Origin: Taishania sp964580465
Lineage (GTDB): Bacteria > Bacteroidota > Bacteroidia > Flavobacteriales_D > Crocinitomicaceae
Direction of reading: 5' to 3'
Length of the DNA: 64,000 bases
Assembly (NCBI GenBank): GCA_964580465.1
Contig: CAZOKJ010000011.1
Coordinates: 1-64,000 of the forward strand
Part shown: one piece after another, positions 60,925 to 64,000 of the stretch
Position numbering within the stretch: the first letter of the stretch is position 1
Layout: each line of letters starts with the position of its first letter
Notes under the pieces: generated by a model
Told to the model about the DNA's origin: nothing
What the model saw: only the letters and a program-made list of their open reading frames with translations
Databases searched by the model: none
Position numbers and translations under genes: made by a program

Positions 60925-61809
60925 ATGAACAATTTGATTAAATACAGCTTCTTAATAATAATGCTTTTTCTTTTAAATTCAATGAGTTACGCTCAAAGAA
61001 CGATCAATGAATTGCATGAATTGTACAATTTTAAACCAAAAGAATTGAGTCTGAAAGATGCTGAAGTAAAGTATAAAAAAATCAATGCTTTGTGGGTTGA
61101 AATGAATGCCGATACAACTTATTATTTGCCTCTTATTCGCCAAGAGTTGTTAACAACTACACATGCTTCTTATTTTTATTTTGACCTTTCTTCTTACTTG
61201 GAAATGTATGCTACGACAAGTAAAGATAGAAGAATCATTGAAAAGGCGATTCAACAAATTCAATGGGATGAAATTGGCACGTGGGAAGTCGCTGAAAAAT
61301 TGCGTGACTTTGCAGGAAATGGCATCGATGTTACTTCTGTGGCTTTTCAATTGTTTGCTAAAGAAAAAGTAAAATTGGTAAATCCTGAAACGAAGGAGGT
61401 GTTTAATCAAGGGAAATTGATGGCTTATATCTTGCTTCCAGCACCTAAAAGTACTTATTTGAAAAAATTAGTAGATGCCTTACCAACCGTTTCAGAAGAA
61501 TCAAAGCGTACTGCAATTTCTCTCTTGTGGTTGTCAAATACAGAACTCGGGAATGCTGTACTTACAAGCATTTATGCACCTGAATCAACTTATTCAACTG
61601 ATATACGAGCTTATGCCAATCGATTGATGAAATCTTACTTTTTGGATGAAAAAGAGTTGGAAAATTGGATTGAATTGGATGAAGTTGAACGCAAACAAAA
61701 ATTAATTGCTGCGTACCAGGATTTAATTCTCGTGTGGACAAACGAATCGTGGAACCAATTGGTATTGTTAACTAAAAAAATTCACTATTTTTCGATTGTG
61801 ATAGACTAA
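60925..61809 (+). CDS. Secreted helical protein of unknown function
   Basis: A 294-residue protein with a signal peptide (hydrophobic run to about SMSYAQ). The mature part is helical, with HEAT-like paired helices (for example SSYLEMYATTSKDRRIIEKA and KRTAISLLWLSNTELGNAVL). No catalytic motif or family is recognised. It stands 1 base from the following nuclease-like gene, which points to co-transcription, though it is exported and the nuclease is not. Confidence 0.72.
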   Translation: MNNLIKYSFLIIMLFLLNSMSYAQRTINELHELYNFKPKELSLKDAEVKYKKINALWVEMNADTTYYLPLIRQELLTTTHASYFYFDLSSYLEMYATTSKDRRIIEKAIQQIQWDEIGTWEVAEKLRDFAGNGIDVTSVAFQLFAKEKVKLVNPETKEVFNQGKLMAYILLPAPKSTYLKKLVDALPTVSEESKRTAISLLWLSNTELGNAVLTSIYAPESTYSTDIRAYANRLMKSYFLDEKELENWIELDEVERKQKLIAAYQDLILVWTNESWNQLVLLTKKIHYFSIVID

Positions 61810-61810
61810 A

Positions 61811-62659
61811 ATGGATAAAATGACTAAACGTGTAAAAAGACAATCGGGGGAATGGGTTGATTTTGATATTGATAAACTGCGTTACTCTTTGTCAAAATCG
61901 GGTGCTTCTGAAATTGAAATTGGAGAAGTATTGGAACGTCTTATTCCTCAAATTCATGATGGAATTTCCTCGAAACAAATTTATAAGTTAGCTTTCAATC
62001 ACTTAAAAAATATCTCTGGTACTTTTGCTGCTCGATATAGTTTAAAAAGGGCATTGTTGGAACTTGGACCTGCAGGATTTTATTTTGAAAAATGGGTATC
62101 TAAATTTTTGAGACATTTAGGGTATGAAACATGTGAAAATAATGTCATACAGGGCGGTGCTGTAACCCATGAAGCGGATGTAATCGCTAAAAAAGAGGGG
62201 GAACTGTTGTGGATTGAATGTAAATTTAAAAATTCAATGGAATCAAAAATACCGGTAACAACTCCCATGTATTTGCTTTCGAGAATAAAAGATATTTCTA
62301 TTACGGAACATTATTTATTTGGTCAGTCTTTGAGCTTTACACAAGGTTGGTTGATTACTAATTCTTATTTCACAAGCGATGCCATTCGCTTTGGTGAATA
62401 TTATCATTTACACATGCTTTCATGGGATTATCCCGCTAAAAAAAGTATCAAAAATTTGGTCGATCAATTAGCACTTTATCCTGTGACATGTTTAACAACA
62501 CTTTCCAAACGTGAAAAGAATTATTTATTAGACAAAAATGTGATATTGGTAAAAGAAATTGCTGAAAATCCAGGTGTTTTGCGTAATAATTCTGTTATCA
62601 ATCAACGAAATGTGTCAAAAGTTTTGAAAGAAGTGAATGAATTGGTTTATTTGCTGTAA
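61811..62659 (+). CDS. ATP-cone domain fused to a restriction-endonuclease-like nuclease
   Basis: A 282-residue cytoplasmic protein. Residues about 3-90 are an ATP-cone (RVKRQSGEWVDFDIDKLRYSL, then FAARYSLKRALLELGP), the nucleotide-sensing module of ribonucleotide reductases and NrdR. Residues about 92-200 have a PD-(D/E)XK core of the Mrr/restriction endonuclease type: Asp 123 in THEADVIAKK, then Glu 136-x-Lys 138 in WIECKF, both catalytic positions kept. The last 80 residues are unassigned. No methyltransferase or helicase is near. A nucleotide-responsive nuclease, for DNA repair or phage defence, is inferred. Confidence 0.85.
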   Translation: MDKMTKRVKRQSGEWVDFDIDKLRYSLSKSGASEIEIGEVLERLIPQIHDGISSKQIYKLAFNHLKNISGTFAARYSLKRALLELGPAGFYFEKWVSKFLRHLGYETCENNVIQGGAVTHEADVIAKKEGELLWIECKFKNSMESKIPVTTPMYLLSRIKDISITEHYLFGQSLSFTQGWLITNSYFTSDAIRFGEYYHLHMLSWDYPAKKSIKNLVDQLALYPVTCLTTLSKREKNYLLDKNVILVKEIAENPGVLRNNSVINQRNVSKVLKEVNELVYLL

Positions 62660-62668
62660 AATTTTAAC

Positions 62669-63631
62669 ATGGAAACATTTCATACAATCATATTAATTTC
62701 AAGTGCTATTACATTATTTGTCTATGGATTGCAAAGTTTTAGTAAAGAAATTCAATCAATTGGTATAGACAAAATAAAAAAATGGATTAACAAGGTTACG
62801 GCTTTGCCTTTAGGCGGTTTTGGAGTTGGGGCGATTGTTACAGGAATTATTCAATCGAGTACGATGGTTTCTTCTTTGACAGTTTCGTTAGTCAACGCTG
62901 GAGCCATCACTTTTAGAGATAGTTTGCTAATTTTGTTGGGAACGAATATAGGAAACACATCTACCGCATGGATTGTATCGTACCAATCTGTTTATTTTGG
63001 CCCATTTTTTATAGTAATTGGTACGATTATTAGTATGATTCCCAATAAAATAGCTGTTGCAGGAAAGTCTATTTTTTATTTTGGGTTTATTTTCTTTTCG
63101 CTTTCTTTCGTAAGTATTGCCATGACACCTATCAAAGACGACCCTTTGTTGATTGATATTCTTTCAAGAGCAACCAATCCAATTTTAGGAATCTTTTATG
63201 GGATTGTTGTCACTGTTGTTATTCAATCTAGTTCGGTGGTTGTTGGTTTGGTAATTGTTTTAGTGACACAAAGTGTTATCGGTTTGGATGCAGCAATTCC
63301 AATTGTAGTAGGAGCAAACATTGGGACAACTTCAACCGCTATGTTGTTGAGTATTAAAATGAATGCTGTTTCTAAACTTACTGCTTTTTCAGCGTCCATG
63401 TTTAACATTGTTGGCGTAATAGTGATGTTGCCCTTTTTTGGGTTGTTAGAATACGTTGCTTCTCAAGCCACAGATATACCAGCTCTTCAAGTAGCAACTG
63501 CTTTTACCATTTCTAATTCGTTTACATCGTTCTTTTTCTTAGTGTTTTTAACACCGACAATGAAGTTGCTAAAACGACACCGTTGGTACAAGGAATATGA
63601 ACAACAAGAAAATTCCGACAAGCTCATATAA
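62669..63631 (+). CDS. Na/Pi cotransporter family protein
   Basis: A 320-residue membrane protein with two homologous halves. Each contains the QSSS-type motif: GIIQSSTMVSSLTVSLVNAG near residues 65-84 and VVIQSSSVVVGLVIVLV near 185-201. About nine helices are seen. It matches the NptA/YjbB family of sodium-phosphate symporters but lacks the C-terminal PhoU-like domain found in many members. Phosphate as substrate is inferred from family. It starts 9 bases after the nuclease gene. Confidence 0.88.
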   Translation: METFHTIILISSAITLFVYGLQSFSKEIQSIGIDKIKKWINKVTALPLGGFGVGAIVTGIIQSSTMVSSLTVSLVNAGAITFRDSLLILLGTNIGNTSTAWIVSYQSVYFGPFFIVIGTIISMIPNKIAVAGKSIFYFGFIFFSLSFVSIAMTPIKDDPLLIDILSRATNPILGIFYGIVVTVVIQSSSVVVGLVIVLVTQSVIGLDAAIPIVVGANIGTTSTAMLLSIKMNAVSKLTAFSASMFNIVGVIVMLPFFGLLEYVASQATDIPALQVATAFTISNSFTSFFFLVFLTPTMKLLKRHRWYKEYEQQENSDKLI

Positions 63632-63641
63632 ATTTAATTAT

Positions 63642-64000
63642 ATGAAAACAACCTTAACACTTTTATTGGATGAATATGCTGAAAGTCATCAAAACAAGTT
63701 GAATAAAACTATTCATTTCATTTGTGTTCCTCTTATATTCTTTACCATTTTTGGTTTTCTGAGAGTGATTCCTACTCCTCAATCATGGGAAGAAATTCCA
63801 TTGTTGAACTGGGGAAGTATCGCCATGCTGCCTGCGTTGGGCTACTACTTGCGACTTTCTTTTAAATTGTTTTTAATCTTTATTGCTTGGGGCGCATTCG
63901 TCTTGATAGGAAATGAATGGTTATTTCAACAAATGGCAGGTAATTTAGTGTGGTTTTCACTAGCAGTTTTTGCTTTAGCTTGGGTCGGACAATTTTATGG
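63642..64000 (+). CDS. DUF962/Mpo1-like membrane protein, incomplete at the window edge
   Basis: The first 119 codons of a gene that runs off the right end. HQNKLNKTIHFICVPLIFF at about 16-34 and the late WVGQFYG match DUF962; yeast Mpo1 is a dioxygenase for alpha-oxidation of 2-hydroxy fatty acids with His ligands in such motifs. About four membrane helices are expected. It begins 10 bases after the Na/Pi gene stop, likely the same unit. Confidence 0.78.
   Translation, partial: MKTTLTLLLDEYAESHQNKLNKTIHFICVPLIFFTIFGFLRVIPTPQSWEEIPLLNWGSIAMLPALGYYLRLSFKLFLIFIAWGAFVLIGNEWLFQQMAGNLVWFSLAVFALAWVGQFY

Noticed and set aside
61811..63631. The ATP-cone nuclease and neighbours considered as a multi-gene defence island
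   Set aside because: The flanking genes are a secreted unknown and a phosphate transporter, with no helicase, methyltransferase, toxin or mobile element, so only the single gene is notable.

Overview
The window is a chromosomal stretch of an AT-rich Bacteroidota, most likely order Flavobacteriales (a Crocinitomicaceae/Fluviicola-like lineage is my guess). The case rests on type IX secretion C-terminal sorting domains, many Bacteroidota-restricted families (DUF3078, DUF4199, DUF4268, DUF4294, DUF4924, DUF4159, DUF2490, GSCFA), promoters of the Bacteroidota type (TTTG, about 19 bases, TAnnTTTG), and the general lack of Shine-Dalgarno sequences.

Layout. 1-260: an eroded integrase tail abutting the 3' end of rseP. 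235-9760: rseP, a secreted subtilisin, a GSCFA protein, a lone sensor kinase, efp and recQ. 10101-13045: a DUF3078 barrel protein, heme A synthase and a TauE exporter. 13102-13257: a CAU tRNA and a small tandem repeat. 13314-21025: a BadF-type kinase, a SiaC-like protein, PlsC, an acyl-CoA carboxylase beta subunit, an OmpH-like lipoprotein, cytidine deaminase and several lipoproteins. 21186-24237: a LytS/LytTR two-component pair, a Nudix hydrolase and a lipoprotein. 24390-36381: a TonB-dependent-receptor-like barrel, a 55-residue small ORF, an MsbA-like ABC exporter, an aldehyde dehydrogenase, a GldM-C-like protein, a thiolase, a large lipoprotein and a Kup potassium transporter. 36849-44998: rho with a long disordered insertion, small Bacteroidota families, a T9SS adhesin-like protein, rocD, a phosphohexomutase and a membrane-anchored glutamate-synthase-like enzyme. 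45070-49931: queA, a dispersed repeat, a thiolase, an SDR enzyme, a Dph6-like ATP-pyrophosphatase broken by one stop codon, and a small secreted protein. 50043-55181: gmhA, an LtaS-like enzyme overlapping a diacylglycerol kinase, and small proteins. 55221-60742 (minus strand): DUF2490, a rhodanese-thioredoxin lipoprotein, trxA, DUF4159, rsmE, holA and pepT. 60925-64000: a secreted unknown, an ATP-cone/nuclease fusion, a Na/Pi transporter and the start of a DUF962 (Mpo1-like) gene.

Most of the window is ordinary core genome. The parts most worth a second look are the ATP-cone plus PD-(D/E)XK nuclease protein (61811-62659), the LtaS-like/diacylglycerol kinase pair (50616-53386), the Dph6-like pseudogene (48751-49449), a possible small RNA at 4829-4946, the integrase remnant with short flanking repeats at the rseP 3' end, and the dispersed repeat at 46291-46404. 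I see no CRISPR array, rRNA, prophage, complete insertion sequence or multi-gene defence island. No single feature is clearly a new system. All family assignments come from reading the sequence, without database searches.
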